From an uncultured Kordiimonas sp. (GTDB lineage Bacteria > Pseudomonadota > Alphaproteobacteria > Sphingomonadales > Kordiimonadaceae), in NCBI GenBank assembly GCA_947503575.1, contig CANNDZ010000001.1:1612001-1676000 (forward strand): a DNA stretch of 64,000 nt, given 5' to 3'. Below are positions 35,528-44,170 of this stretch, in pieces. The translations under genes and the position numbers were made by a program. The notes under the pieces are model-generated. The model was not told the origin of the DNA. It did not search any database and was given only the letters and a program-made list of their open reading frames with translations. Position 1 is the first letter of the stretch. Each line of letters begins with the position of its first letter.

Positions 35528-36073
35528 ATGCTACAAACTGAACGCTTGAAACTGCGACAATGGGCTCCGGATGATCTGGAGCCTTTTGCCCGTATGAACG
35601 CCGATGCAGACGTAATGCGTTATTTTGAGCGCCCCCAGACTTTGGATGAAAGCCAGGCTTTAATTGCGCGGCAAAAAGAACATATCACCCAAAAAGGCTA
35701 TGGCTTGTGGGCGGCGGAGCGTATAGCAGACAATAGATTTATTGGATTTATTGGGTTGGCTGATGTGTCTTCTGACCTGCCCTTTGCTGCTGCCATAGAA
35801 ATAGGATGGCGGCTGGACAAATCTGTTTGGGGACAGGGCCTTGCGCCGGAAGGCGCCAGAGCATGTCTTGCATTTGCGTTTTCGGCACTCAGCCTGGGCG
35901 AAGTTGTGTCCTTTACCGCCGTGACCAACCAGCCCTCGGTTCGGGTGATGGAAAAAATTGGTATGCGCCGCGACCATTCAGGTGATTTTGATCATCCCCG
36001 CGTAGGTGTTCAGTCACCTGTGCGGCCTCATGTTTTATACCGCATTCAGGTGAGCGACCTAATTGGCGGCTAG
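35528..36073 (+). CDS. GNAT acetyltransferase, RimJ/RimL-like
   Basis: The 181-residue protein begins LQTERLKLRQWAPDDLEPFA, the usual start of RimJ/RimL-type GNAT proteins. It continues with a GWRLDKSVWGQGLAPEGARACL acetyl-CoA binding segment and NQPSVRVMEKIGM, the last being the common family landmark. The substrate cannot be deduced; protein N termini or small amines are both possible. It starts six bases after clpA and may be read through from it. Its stop abuts the stop of the convergent DUF482 gene (TAGCTA). Confidence 0.85.
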   Translation: MLQTERLKLRQWAPDDLEPFARMNADADVMRYFERPQTLDESQALIARQKEHITQKGYGLWAAERIADNRFIGFIGLADVSSDLPFAAAIEIGWRLDKSVWGQGLAPEGARACLAFAFSALSLGEVVSFTAVTNQPSVRVMEKIGMRRDHSGDFDHPRVGVQSPVRPHVLYRIQVSDLIGG

Positions 36074-37252
36074 CTATTGTTTTTTGAATGGCGTTCGCTC
36101 CGAGAGATAGTCTATTTCTGCTGCAACGCCTTTGCGTTCCTGCTCAAGAAATCGGGCAACCGCATCCCGAAATGCCGGATCAGCAATATAATGTGCGCTA
36201 TTCGTTTGCACGGGAACATAGCCGCGCGCCAGCTTGTGGGTGCCTTGGGCGCCTGCTTCAACTGTTTGCAGACCTGTCTTGATAGCGAAGTCGATGGCTT
36301 GGTAATAACATGCTTCGAAATGCAGGCAGGGATGATCTTCATCGCAGCCCCATTGCCGACCAAACAGTGTTTCAGCCCCGATAAAATTTAGCGCGCCCGC
36401 GATGTTGCGGCCATCCCGCTCACACAGCACAAGGGCAATTTTGTCGGCCATTGATTGGCCTATTTCGCTGAAGAAGCTTCGTGTGAGATAGGGTTGTCCC
36501 CATTTGCGCGCGCCTGTGTCGATATAGAACCGGAAAAAATCGTCCCAATACCGCTCTTTGATATCCTTGCCGGTTACGATACGCACGTCTATATCGCTCC
36601 CCGCAACGATACGACGTTCTTTGCGGATTTGTTTACGTTTCCTTGATGACAGAACGGCCAGGAAATCCTCGAACGATCCGTATCCATCATTTTGCCAGTG
36701 AAATTGCTGATCATGCCGCACCAGGAAACCGCATGTTTCTGCTGCTGCGGTTTCTTCATCAGGCATAAATGTCATGTGCGCCGAAGAACACCCCAGTTTG
36801 TCGGTAATCTTTTGCAATCCGTCTAAAAGGGCAGCTCGCAGCAAGGTTTTTTGGTCAGGCAATGCGTTGGCGTTGACCAAAAGCCGCGGTCCGGTTGCTG
36901 GTGTGAAAGGAATACTGCACTGCAGCTTAGGATAATAACGCCCGCCCGCTCGCTCATAAGCATCGGCCCATCCATGGTCAAAAACATATTCACCGTATGA
37001 ATGATTTTTTACGTAAAGTGGCATGCAAGCTAGTATTTCGCTGCCCGTACCATCTGGCATGTTATCGGCCTGAATAACCATATGGTATGGCACCCAGCCT
37101 GTTTGGTCACCGACACTGCCAGACCTTTCCAGTGCAGACAAAAAGGCATAAGACACAAAAGGATTGGTATCGCCAGCGCACGCATCCCACTTTGCCGCGT
37201 CAATATCCTTTAAAGACTGCAAAAACGTAATCGTCAGCGGCTTTTGCTGCAC
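36074..37252 (-). CDS. DUF482/FemAB-like GNAT-fold protein
   Basis: The 392-residue protein matches the DUF482 (peptidoglycan biosynthesis/recognition-like, PF04339) family: NPFVSYAFLSALE near the N terminus, YVFDHGWADAYERAGGRYYPKLQ, RKRKQIRKERR, and the C-terminal EACYYQAIDFAI and GAQGTHKLARGYVP. The fold is a double GNAT as in FemX-type transferases; no function is firmly known. The start is GTG 37252. It is last in a co-directional set with RidA and GDPD genes (gaps of 3 and 43 bases). Confidence 0.8.
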   Translation of the reverse strand: MQQKPLTITFLQSLKDIDAAKWDACAGDTNPFVSYAFLSALERSGSVGDQTGWVPYHMVIQADNMPDGTGSEILACMPLYVKNHSYGEYVFDHGWADAYERAGGRYYPKLQCSIPFTPATGPRLLVNANALPDQKTLLRAALLDGLQKITDKLGCSSAHMTFMPDEETAAAETCGFLVRHDQQFHWQNDGYGSFEDFLAVLSSRKRKQIRKERRIVAGSDIDVRIVTGKDIKERYWDDFFRFYIDTGARKWGQPYLTRSFFSEIGQSMADKIALVLCERDGRNIAGALNFIGAETLFGRQWGCDEDHPCLHFEACYYQAIDFAIKTGLQTVEAGAQGTHKLARGYVPVQTNSAHYIADPAFRDAVARFLEQERKGVAAEIDYLSERTPFKKQ

Positions 37253-37295
37253 GCGCCACTCCCGCTAAAGAACTCAATGTTCAAATGGAAAAATT

Positions 37296-38057
37296 TTACA
37301 TGTCGCCAACGACAGCAGGCCGTTCAAATATTAAGGCATCGGCGTGTTGGCGGCCAATCTGTTCCATTTCATTATCTTTTACGGTCCAGGTCAGCAACGG
37401 TTTACCCGACTTTCGCCAGCGCGCGGCCAAAGAGTTGGGTAACAAATTAATATCGCAGGCGAGAAAATCTGGTCTTGTGCGTTTCAGCCAGAAACTCAGA
37501 CTGGCTCTATTACGCCAGCTCAAAAGAAACTCCCGGCCTACAACAAGACCGCGCGCATACTTTGGCATGTAACGCTTGAACCAAACAAGCACTCGCGGGT
37601 CAAAGCTCATGACAGCCACGGGCCCGCCGTAGCCCTCAAAACAATGGCGCACCCCGGCGCAAACCAACTGCACATCGGTTTCTTTTGATGATTTGATCTC
37701 AACAAAAACTGGTTGTCGTTCATCGACGGCTTCCAGCACATCGGGCAGACTGGGTGCTGGCGCACCGGATTGGCCAACCATGTGTCGCTGAATTTGGGCA
37801 AAACCAAGTTTGTGGACGGCACCTTTACCGTCTGTCATTCGGTCAAGTGTATCATCATGAAAAACAACAATAATACCGTCTACTGTGGCGCGAACGTCAA
37901 TTTCAACGCCAAAACCTGCCTCTATCGCGGCTTCAACGGCGGGAAGGGTATTTTCTTCGGCTACCGTGCCTGATTTGTGAAGGCCACGATGCGCAAGGTC
38001 CTGGGTGGTCAGCCACGGGAAACTCCGTGGTCCGGTTTGCTTGTCTATCTGACCCAT
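37296..38057 (-). CDS. Glycerophosphodiester phosphodiesterase family protein
   Basis: The 253-residue protein has the GDPD pattern: LAHRGLHKSGTVAEENTLPA (catalytic His/Arg and metal Glu), GFGVEIDVRATVDGIIVVFHD (metal Glu/Asp and second catalytic His), and VFVEIKSS. It would release glycerol-3-phosphate from glycerophosphodiesters. It lacks a signal peptide, so it is cytoplasmic. RidA ends three bases upstream, and DUF482 follows. Together with glpD and plsY the window holds three glycerol-3-phosphate genes, but this one is 14 kb or more from the others. Confidence 0.88.
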   Translation of the reverse strand: MGQIDKQTGPRSFPWLTTQDLAHRGLHKSGTVAEENTLPAVEAAIEAGFGVEIDVRATVDGIIVVFHDDTLDRMTDGKGAVHKLGFAQIQRHMVGQSGAPAPSLPDVLEAVDERQPVFVEIKSSKETDVQLVCAGVRHCFEGYGGPVAVMSFDPRVLVWFKRYMPKYARGLVVGREFLLSWRNRASLSFWLKRTRPDFLACDINLLPNSLAARWRKSGKPLLTWTVKDNEMEQIGRQHADALIFERPAVVGDM

Positions 38058-38060
38058 GGG

Positions 38061-38522
38061 TTAATCAATCTCGACCAAGGCATCGATTTCAACAGGCACA
38101 CCCAGTGGTAGCCCATTAACGCCCACAGCTGAGCGACTATGCCGTCCCTTGTCGCCAAAAACGTCCACCATCAGGTCGCTTGCGGCATTAATTACCTTTG
38201 GTTGGTCACCAAATCCATTGATGCCGTTTACAAATCCACCCAGCTTCACGATCCGTTTTACGCGGCTCAAGTCGCCGCCACAGGCAGCTTTCATCTGTGC
38301 GATCAGATTGATTGCGCAAAGATGCGCGGCTGTACAGGCGTCTTCCAGGCTAACCGTATCACCCACCGTCCCCAGAAAGGCGGGTTTGCCACTTTTCATC
38401 GGGATTTGACCAGAAATACTTATTAGGTTGCCTATTTGCACAAACGGCACATAGTTCGCCACAGGAGTAGCCGGTTCAGGTAACGCAATTCCAAGTTCGG
38501 ACAAGCGGTCTTCGATACTCAT
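38061..38522 (-). CDS. RidA family protein (YjgF/UK114), YjgH-like branch
   Basis: The 153-residue protein resembles the longer RidA-family branch that starts SIEDRLSELGIALPEP. Features are PFVQIGNLISISGQIP, ACTAAHLCAINLIAQMK and the C-terminal RSAVGVNGLPLGVPVEIDAL. The canonical arginine that binds the imine substrate appears to be in HSRSAVG. True RidA proteins are about 128 residues, so this belongs to a subgroup of uncertain activity. The GDPD gene follows after three bases. Confidence 0.85.
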   Translation of the reverse strand: MSIEDRLSELGIALPEPATPVANYVPFVQIGNLISISGQIPMKSGKPAFLGTVGDTVSLEDACTAAHLCAINLIAQMKAACGGDLSRVKRIVKLGGFVNGINGFGDQPKVINAASDLMVDVFGDKGRHSRSAVGVNGLPLGVPVEIDALVEID

Positions 38523-38586
38523 TAATTCGCCTCAATAGAATGCCCCCACAAATGAAATCAAACGCTAAAAACGCCTGTTGAGCAAC

Positions 38587-38609
38587 AAAAAAGAGGCCGA
38601 GGCCTCTTT
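38587..38609 (-). terminator. Rho-independent terminator of the GGDEF gene
   Basis: On the minus strand a nine-base-pair stem (AAAGAGGCC/GGCCTCTTT) with a two-base loop is followed by a T-run. It ends the GGDEF gene 27 bases after its stop. Confidence 0.85.
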
Positions 38610-38635
38610 CTGGTAGCGTTTTGTGTGCAATGCTA

Positions 38636-39340
38636 TCACGCCGTGTGAGCAAGGCCTCTGTGGCGCGCTTCCTTGTTTTGGTACATGCATTTATCAGCAT
38701 TTTCAAACACATCTGCCGGGTCGCTTTTACCATCAAATGCTGTACACCCAACCGAGCAATGCACTTCTATCTCACTGCCGGCATATTTAACCAGGCTGCC
38801 GTTGATTTCTGCCTGCAAACGCTTGATGCGCTTGCGGCCCTGTTCCGGGTCACAGCGTGTCAGCACGACCGCAAATTCGTCGCCTGCTATCCTTGCGACT
38901 GTATCGGTAGGCCGAACCAGAGACTTAAGCTTTTTGGCGACAAAACGCAGGACAGCATCGCCAGCCATGTGACCATGTATATCGTTGATTTCCTTAAAGG
39001 AATCCAGGTCTATAAAACCAAGTGTGCCAGTTTCGCGGTGGCGCGCAGATGCCGCCAGAACCTGACCAAGGGCAAGCCTCAAGCCGCGCCGGTTAGGAAT
39101 GCCGGTTAACTCGTCAGTGACAGACAGTTGCTCAAGAAAAGAAATGCGTTCCTGCTGTTCTGACATGCGCTGCTCCGCTGAAGCGGCATAGCTTAGGACT
39201 TCTGTAATCAGTTGCCAGCCCGTGCTGTCAAACTTTAGCTCAGCATCAGCTGCAGTGCGCATGAGTTTGCTTGCCAGATTACTGACATAGGGATTTATGT
39301 CTGCTCGGTTGCTTGTGGCATTTACTGCTTGTTCTATCAT
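38636..39340 (-). CDS. Diguanylate cyclase-like GGDEF protein (AGDEF variant)
   Basis: The 234-residue cytoplasmic protein has a helical N-terminal region (about residues 1-75) and a GGDEF domain (about 75-230). Landmarks are TDELTGIPNRRG, GFIDLDSFKEINDIHGHMAGD and RIAGDEFAVVL: the signature has Ala in the first position, a change that retains activity in some studied cyclases. RPTD five residues before it fits the RxxD inhibitory site. The signal input region is not recognised. The gene stands alone, followed by its own terminator. Confidence 0.88.
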   Translation of the reverse strand: MIEQAVNATSNRADINPYVSNLASKLMRTAADAELKFDSTGWQLITEVLSYAASAEQRMSEQQERISFLEQLSVTDELTGIPNRRGLRLALGQVLAASARHRETGTLGFIDLDSFKEINDIHGHMAGDAVLRFVAKKLKSLVRPTDTVARIAGDEFAVVLTRCDPEQGRKRIKRLQAEINGSLVKYAGSEIEVHCSVGCTAFDGKSDPADVFENADKCMYQNKEARHRGLAHTA

Positions 39341-39467
39341 TTCAGCCTCCGGTTGGTTTGACTGTGTCTAAGCAACTGGCGTGCCACGTGGAATTAGCGA
39401 TGAGCGCCCAAATGTGGCCGGATACGTTGATCGGCAAACTATGCCGGTCGGCAAATAAATAAGGCAG

Positions 39468-40817
39468 TTATTGCCGCCTGCCTGTTGGATTTGGCGCGGG
39501 GCGCATTGACCGCCCCTTTTTAATGGTCGATCCACCAAATCTGCCGCGCAGGCTGTCCATGGCTCTTTCTACTTGCGCGCGTTTGGTCCGTGTTGGCTCC
39601 ACAAGATCAGGCTGATCTGCTTCGGTCACAGGCCGAAAGTGGCTAACGCCAATACCAATCAGGCGGTACGGTGTGCCATCTACAAGCGGCTTCAGCAGGT
39701 CGCTTCCCACTTCGAATAGTGTCTCAGCCAATTGGGTGGGGCTATCTAGCGTTCGGGACCGCGTAATAATGCGATGCATGCTGGTTTTTAATTTTAGTGT
39801 GACTGTCAAGCCGGCCATTTCTTTGCGTTTCAAGTCTGCGGCAACCGTTTCTGATAAGGACCACAGCCTGTCCTCCAATGAGGGTAAGTCAGCGAGGTCT
39901 TTGTTCAGCGTGCGCTCGCTTGATACACTTTTGGCTTTTGAGTTGGGACTGACATGGCGTGTATCAATGCCGCGCGATAACCGAAAAAGCCGCTGGCCGA
40001 TTTCGCCGTAGCGGCGAATAAGGGTGGCCTCTTCCATATCCTGCAATTGACCAATCACGGTAAGGCCGTCTTTTTTCAGGCGCTGAGCCGATTTTGCCCC
40101 GATGCCATATATTCGTGTAATCGGTAGCTTTGCCAGAATATCAAGTTTGTCGGCTTCGCCAATAACAATGAACCCGCGGGGTTTGTCCATGTCCGACGCT
40201 AATTTGGCCAGAAATTTATTGGGTGCAAGACCAACAGAAACGGTGACCCCGATGTCTTGTTCAATTTCACCTGCCAGACGCGCCAGCAGGGCGGCAGGGG
40301 CCATGCCATGCAGTCGTTGCGTTCCCGTGAGGTCCAGAAAGGCTTCATCAATCGAGAGGGGCTGTACTGACGGTGTTATCGATCTGAATTTTTCCCGGAT
40401 TTGCAGGCCCACATCCCGGTAAACTGTCATGCGTGGGCGAATAATCACGGCATCGGGGCAAAGTTTTTTCGCCTTAAACATTGGCATGGCAGACCGCACA
40501 CCGTTCATCCGGGCGATATAGCAAGCCGTCGATACAACCCCCCGGTGTTCACCGCCAATAATCACCGGCTTGCTTGCCAATTCAGGGTTATCCCGTTTTT
40601 CAACGGAGGCATAAAAGGCGTCACAATCAATATGGGCAATATTAAGTTGCGCCAGCTCTGGGTGCGCGACAATTCTGTTGCGCCCGCAATTCGGGCAAAC
40701 AATGTCTCGTGCCACTTGCGGGGCTTCAAACTGGTGCAGGCAGGAACGACAAACGGCTGATAAGGCCTGACTATCAGTTGGTTTCCGTTGGTCGATAGGG
40801 GGAGAAGACTTGTCCAT
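39468..40817 (-). CDS. dinB: DNA polymerase IV with N-terminal zinc ribbon
   Basis: The 449-residue Y-family translesion polymerase begins with a CRSC...CPNC zinc ribbon (residues about 23-45). Then come the polymerase motifs HIDCDAFYASVEKRDNP, SIDEAFLDLTGTQRLHG, the fingers/thumb region and the little finger domain (about 290-400). The last 40 residues are basic and lack an obvious QxxLxF beta-clamp motif at the extreme C terminus. The zinc-ribbon form is common in alphaproteobacterial DinB. The HAD gene ends four bases upstream. I see no clear LexA box before it, since it is not first in its transcript. Confidence 0.92.
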   Translation of the reverse strand: MDKSSPPIDQRKPTDSQALSAVCRSCLHQFEAPQVARDIVCPNCGRNRIVAHPELAQLNIAHIDCDAFYASVEKRDNPELASKPVIIGGEHRGVVSTACYIARMNGVRSAMPMFKAKKLCPDAVIIRPRMTVYRDVGLQIREKFRSITPSVQPLSIDEAFLDLTGTQRLHGMAPAALLARLAGEIEQDIGVTVSVGLAPNKFLAKLASDMDKPRGFIVIGEADKLDILAKLPITRIYGIGAKSAQRLKKDGLTVIGQLQDMEEATLIRRYGEIGQRLFRLSRGIDTRHVSPNSKAKSVSSERTLNKDLADLPSLEDRLWSLSETVAADLKRKEMAGLTVTLKLKTSMHRIITRSRTLDSPTQLAETLFEVGSDLLKPLVDGTPYRLIGIGVSHFRPVTEADQPDLVEPTRTKRAQVERAMDSLRGRFGGSTIKKGRSMRPAPNPTGRRQ

Positions 40818-40821
40818 TGGC

Positions 40822-41460
40822 TTATAGGGTCAGGCCTGTCAGGTGATCTTCCAGTTCTTGCCACTTGTCGATTCGCACATGTGCGTGGTCTGCCTTTCCA
40901 ATCAGTGCGGCAAGTCGCTGATCAGCGATAAAATGAACGCGATGTACGTCTGGTGCATGTTTGGCGACAGAGGCATGCTGCGGCGGCAGATCATCAACAA
41001 AAATACCTTGGGCCGCTGCTGCCGTATGCAATTGGTGCATTGCCGGTCCTTTTTCGCCTGCGTTCGATATAACCGGATAGGTGAACCCCAGCTCTTTTAG
41101 GGCTGCTTCCCGTCTATCACGGCAATGATGCGGCACGTTTGTCAAAATGGCGACTTGGTACCTACTGGACAGGTTAGCAAGCGCATCTGCTGCGCCGGGT
41201 ACCGCTGGCACAGTATCGACGCATGCATCAAAGAAGCCGCCAATCAGCTTTTTGACCTCCTTAGGAGAGGCCGGTTTGTTTGTTTGGCTGTTGTATATGT
41301 TGCCCGACAACTGAAAACTGGTCAGGCGCAGGGTGTAGCCTTCACCAGTAAAATAATGTTCCAGATGTTCAACAAACTTCAGAAGAACCTCATCTGCATC
41401 GACGATGAGTAAAGGTCGCTTTGGTTTCAGGTCTTGTAGCACCTGTTCCAGATTTGACAT
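40822..41460 (-). CDS. HAD-like hydrolase
   Basis: The 212-residue protein has a HAD-type motif I in LLIVDADEVLLKF, motif II in VAILTNVP (the Thr), and an acidic motif IV in GIFVDDLPPQH. The substrate-cap region is inserted between motifs I and II. No specific phosphatase family is recognised. I prefer ATG 41460 over GTG 41469, which overlaps the upstream DUF3572 stop at 41463. It lies between DUF3572 and dinB and the three are probably one operon. Confidence 0.7.
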   Translation of the reverse strand: MSNLEQVLQDLKPKRPLLIVDADEVLLKFVEHLEHYFTGEGYTLRLTSFQLSGNIYNSQTNKPASPKEVKKLIGGFFDACVDTVPAVPGAADALANLSSRYQVAILTNVPHHCRDRREAALKELGFTYPVISNAGEKGPAMHQLHTAAAAQGIFVDDLPPQHASVAKHAPDVHRVHFIADQRLAALIGKADHAHVRIDKWQELEDHLTGLTL

Positions 41461-41462
41461 CG

Positions 41463-41765
41463 CTACCACTCCTGTCCCGCACCGCCGCCGAGGTCGCGCC
41501 AGGCGGTAACAAGCGTCTCTGGTGCCAATTGCTGAGCCTTAGCAGCGTCAATCAGGTCAGGCTCATGACTGATCAAAAACTCCAGAACACTGGCCAGCGT
41601 GGTTGGCTCCGAGAGACTGTCCCGTAAGCTTTCAACATCCAGGCCGGTCAAGGCCAGAAAGCGTTCTCTCAGGGTATCATCTTCCATAATGAAGCCAAAA
41701 GCCTTGAGCGCAATCACGTCGCTGGTTTCAGTATGCATCTGTAATCCATAATTTTGGGCAGTCAT
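41463..41765 (-). CDS. DUF3572 family protein
   Basis: The 100-residue protein fits DUF3572, a small all-helical alphaproteobacterial family. The pattern VIALKAFGFIMEDDTLRERF, FLALTGLDVESLR and a C-terminal helical block ending in LGGGAGQEW are characteristic. Function is unknown. The frame is open to 41828, but ATG 41765 fits family length. It is upstream of the HAD and dinB genes and divergent from divK. In many alphaproteobacteria this gene stands next to divK, as here. Confidence 0.82.
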   Translation of the reverse strand: MTAQNYGLQMHTETSDVIALKAFGFIMEDDTLRERFLALTGLDVESLRDSLSEPTTLASVLEFLISHEPDLIDAAKAQQLAPETLVTAWRDLGGGAGQEW

Positions 41766-41948
41766 GCGGCATAAATGCCGCAAACTCCTTATTAATGCTA
41801 TCATCCATGCTAAATGAATACGTCTCAACTGTTTGTTAGGGAAATTTTGATTTAGTCGTTGTCGAGGCTTGTTTTTTTTGCGAAAGAACGCCTATTATTT
41901 GCGGTCGCTTGGGTGAAGTGTCCGGGCGAGCAGGAACTGTGGGGCCAC

Positions 41949-42314
41949 ATGAGCAAAAAGATTCTGATTGTCGAAGACAATGAACTGAACATGAAATTGT
42001 TCTGTGATTTGTTAGAAGCGCACAATTATGAAACCATCCAAACACGGGATGGTATGGCAGCGCTTGATTTGGCGCGCATTCATGAACCTGATCTTATACT
42101 GATGGATATTCAGTTGCCTGAAGTCTCGGGACTTGAAGTTACTAAGTGGCTCAAGGAAGATGAGGACCTGCAGAAAATACCGGTTATCGCCGTGACGGCT
42201 TTTGCCATGAAGGGCGATGAAGAGAAAATTCGTGAAGGGGGCTGTGAAGCCTATATTGCGAAGCCGATTTCAGTTCGGCATTTTCTGGATACTGTCAAAC
42301 AATTTGCGGGATAG
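41949..42314 (+). CDS. divK: Single-domain response regulator DivK
   Basis: The 121-residue receiver is DivK, the essential cell-cycle regulator controlled by DivJ and PleC. It has [15 protein letters not shown] at the start, phospho-acceptor in [13 protein letters not shown] (Asp 53), [13 protein letters not shown] and the conserved lysine in YIAKPIS. There is no output domain. The open frame upstream of 41949 has no receiver homology. It is directly followed by pleD (six-base gap), the same pair as in Caulobacter. It connects to CckA-ChpT-CtrA through DivL in that organism. Confidence 0.96.
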   Translation: MSKKILIVEDNELNMKLFCDLLEAHNYETIQTRDGMAALDLARIHEPDLILMDIQLPEVSGLEVTKWLKEDEDLQKIPVIAVTAFAMKGDEEKIREGGCEAYIAKPISVRHFLDTVKQFAG

Positions 42315-42320
42315 CCCTTA

Positions 42321-43691
42321 ATGACAGCGCGCGTGCTGGTCGTGGATGATGTTCCCCCAAACGTCAAACTGCTAGAGGCCAAACTAACCAGCGAGTATTT
42401 CGACGTGCTTACGGCCTTCAGTGGCCCTGAGGCGCTAGAGGTAATTGCGCGCGAACATCCTGATATTGTTTTGCTGGATGTTATGATGCCCGGCATGGAT
42501 GGCTTTGAAGTGTGTCGACGCATCAAGGCGGACCCAGTCACTGCTCATATACCTGTGGTCATGGTGACAGCGCTGGACCAACCATCGGACCGGGTAACCG
42601 GGCTAGAGGCGGGTGCCGATGATTTTCTCACAAAACCAGTTCAAGACTTGGCGTTGTTTGCGCGTGTGCGTTCGCTTGTGCGACTGAAAGTCATGATGGA
42701 CGAGTTGCGCAACCGTAAAACAACCGGGTCATCGCTTGGGTGGGACGAAGAAGACACCGTTACCTACGACAATACGGCACCGACGGACGGTGCGATATTG
42801 ATTGTAGACGAGCAGGAACTGGTGGTTGAACGCATTGCCAAGGCTTTGGACGGTGTGGGTGAACTGTCTTTCGTGCCGGGTGGGGAAGATGCTGCTGACC
42901 GGGCGCGTGAGAAAAATTATGACTTGATCATCGTATCGCTCACCATGCGGGACACTGACGGATTGCGTGTTTGTTCCAAATTGCGATCTTTCGAAGAAAC
43001 CCGACATGTGCCGATTTTAGTGATGGTCGATGACGGTAACACCAAGCTGTTGGTTCGCGCGCTTGAAATGGGTGTTAACGATTATGTGGTCCGTCCCGTT
43101 GACAAGCTGGAATTTCTCGCCCGCGTAAAAACACAGCTTAAGCGCAAGCGGTTTGCGGACAAGCTGTGGGAAAACTTTCATCTGTCCATGCAGCTTGCGA
43201 CAACCGACGCTGTCACCGGCCTGTACAACCGTCATTATTTGACCAGTCATATGGATACACGGATGGAAGCCGCGCAAAAGCAGGGCAAAGACCTGTCTAT
43301 TCTGATGATGGACATTGATCACTTCAAAGCAGTGAACGACACCTATGGTCATGCCGTCGGTGACAAAGTGCTGAAAGAGTTTGCAACCCGGATTGGGCGC
43401 AATATCAGGGGGGTTGACTTGGCCGCGCGGTATGGTGGCGAAGAATTTGTCGTGATGATGCCTGAAACACCGGCGGATTGGGCCTTAATGATTGGCAACC
43501 GGTTGCGCGAAGAGATTGCAAACAAGTCATTTGATTTTGGCCTACCCGAGGGTGAAATTGCCATCACAGTATCTATTGGGGTGGCAACCAGTACGCAGGG
43601 TCAAACGCCAGGACAGTTGCTGGAAGAAGCGGATAAAGCGCTGTATGAGGCGAAAGCCAGTGGCCGGAACAAAGTTGTTGTCGCGGCTTAA
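42321..43691 (+). CDS. pleD: PleD diguanylate cyclase (REC-pseudoREC-GGDEF)
   Basis: The 456-residue protein makes cyclic di-GMP after phosphorylation. REC1 (residues about 1-120) has the phospho-acceptor in VLLDVMMPGMDG. REC2 (about 150-270) has Ser in LIIVSLTMRDTDG where the Asp would be, making it the adaptor domain known from Caulobacter PleD. The GGDEF domain (about 285-450) has RYGGEEFVVMM and an intact RxxD inhibitory site (RGVD) just before it. Length and order match PleD. It follows divK and is probably co-transcribed. Confidence 0.96.
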   Translation: MTARVLVVDDVPPNVKLLEAKLTSEYFDVLTAFSGPEALEVIAREHPDIVLLDVMMPGMDGFEVCRRIKADPVTAHIPVVMVTALDQPSDRVTGLEAGADDFLTKPVQDLALFARVRSLVRLKVMMDELRNRKTTGSSLGWDEEDTVTYDNTAPTDGAILIVDEQELVVERIAKALDGVGELSFVPGGEDAADRAREKNYDLIIVSLTMRDTDGLRVCSKLRSFEETRHVPILVMVDDGNTKLLVRALEMGVNDYVVRPVDKLEFLARVKTQLKRKRFADKLWENFHLSMQLATTDAVTGLYNRHYLTSHMDTRMEAAQKQGKDLSILMMDIDHFKAVNDTYGHAVGDKVLKEFATRIGRNIRGVDLAARYGGEEFVVMMPETPADWALMIGNRLREEIANKSFDFGLPEGEIAITVSIGVATSTQGQTPGQLLEEADKALYEAKASGRNKVVVAA

Positions 43692-43725
43692 GCATTCTTG
43701 CGCAACAAAGCTTGCTTCAAGGGCA

Positions 43726-43760
43726 ATAAAAAACGCCGCAGCCAATTAGGTGCGACGTTT
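43726..43760 (-). terminator. Probable terminator of rpmG
   Basis: An imperfect hairpin (stem AAACG/CGTTT, with an inner GC stem and five-base loop) is followed on the minus strand by a T-run, 26 bases after the rpmG stop. It may also end pleD transcription on the plus strand, where the tail is GTTTTC. Confidence 0.65.
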
Positions 43761-43785
43761 TCAGATCATTGCTGAAATACCCAGA

Positions 43786-43953
43786 TTATTTAATCTTGGC
43801 TTCCTTAAACTCTACGTGCTTGCGGACAACCGGGTCATACTTGCGCTTGACCATTTTCTCGGTCAAAGTCCGCGGATTCTTTTTGGTCACGTAGTAGTAG
43901 CCGGTATCCGCTGTGCTCACCAGCTTGATCTTGATGCTGGACGGCTTTGCCAT
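43786..43953 (-). CDS. rpmG: 50S ribosomal protein L33
   Basis: The minus strand encodes a 55-residue protein beginning [18 protein letters not shown], then [12 protein letters not shown], then [21 protein letters not shown]. This is the zinc-free (C-minus) L33, whose usual length is 55. A GGAG site lies seven bases before the ATG. The product is a small basic component of the large ribosomal subunit near the E site. A larger open frame on the opposite strand covers it and should not be called. In related genomes rpmG also lies between rnr and pleD. Confidence 0.96.
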   Translation of the reverse strand: MAKPSSIKIKLVSTADTGYYYVTKKNPRTLTEKMVKRKYDPVVRKHVEFKEAKIK

Positions 43954-44170
43954 CTTTTTACTCCAAGAAAACAGTTATCCCGACCGCACTGTGCGGCCAC
44001 GTTGAGCGCGCAAAATACCCATCAATCCGGTGAAGTCAAGCGGAGTCTGGAAAAATGCCAAGATTTTCACTTTTTTGACCATATTTCCGGTTTTGCTAAC
44101 AAACACGTAACTATTTGTATGGCATCACAGTTTCAAGACATTTGCATAGGTACCAGGAGTTTTGAGCGCC

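Noticed and set aside
41859-41948. N-terminal extension of divK
   Set aside because: The receiver fold starts at [11 protein letters not shown]; the extra 30 residues have no receiver homology.
43984-43996. Perfect palindrome CCGCAC-T-GTGCGG upstream of rpmG
   Set aside because: No T-tract and no second copy was seen; it could be an operator but a single short GC palindrome is not enough to claim one.
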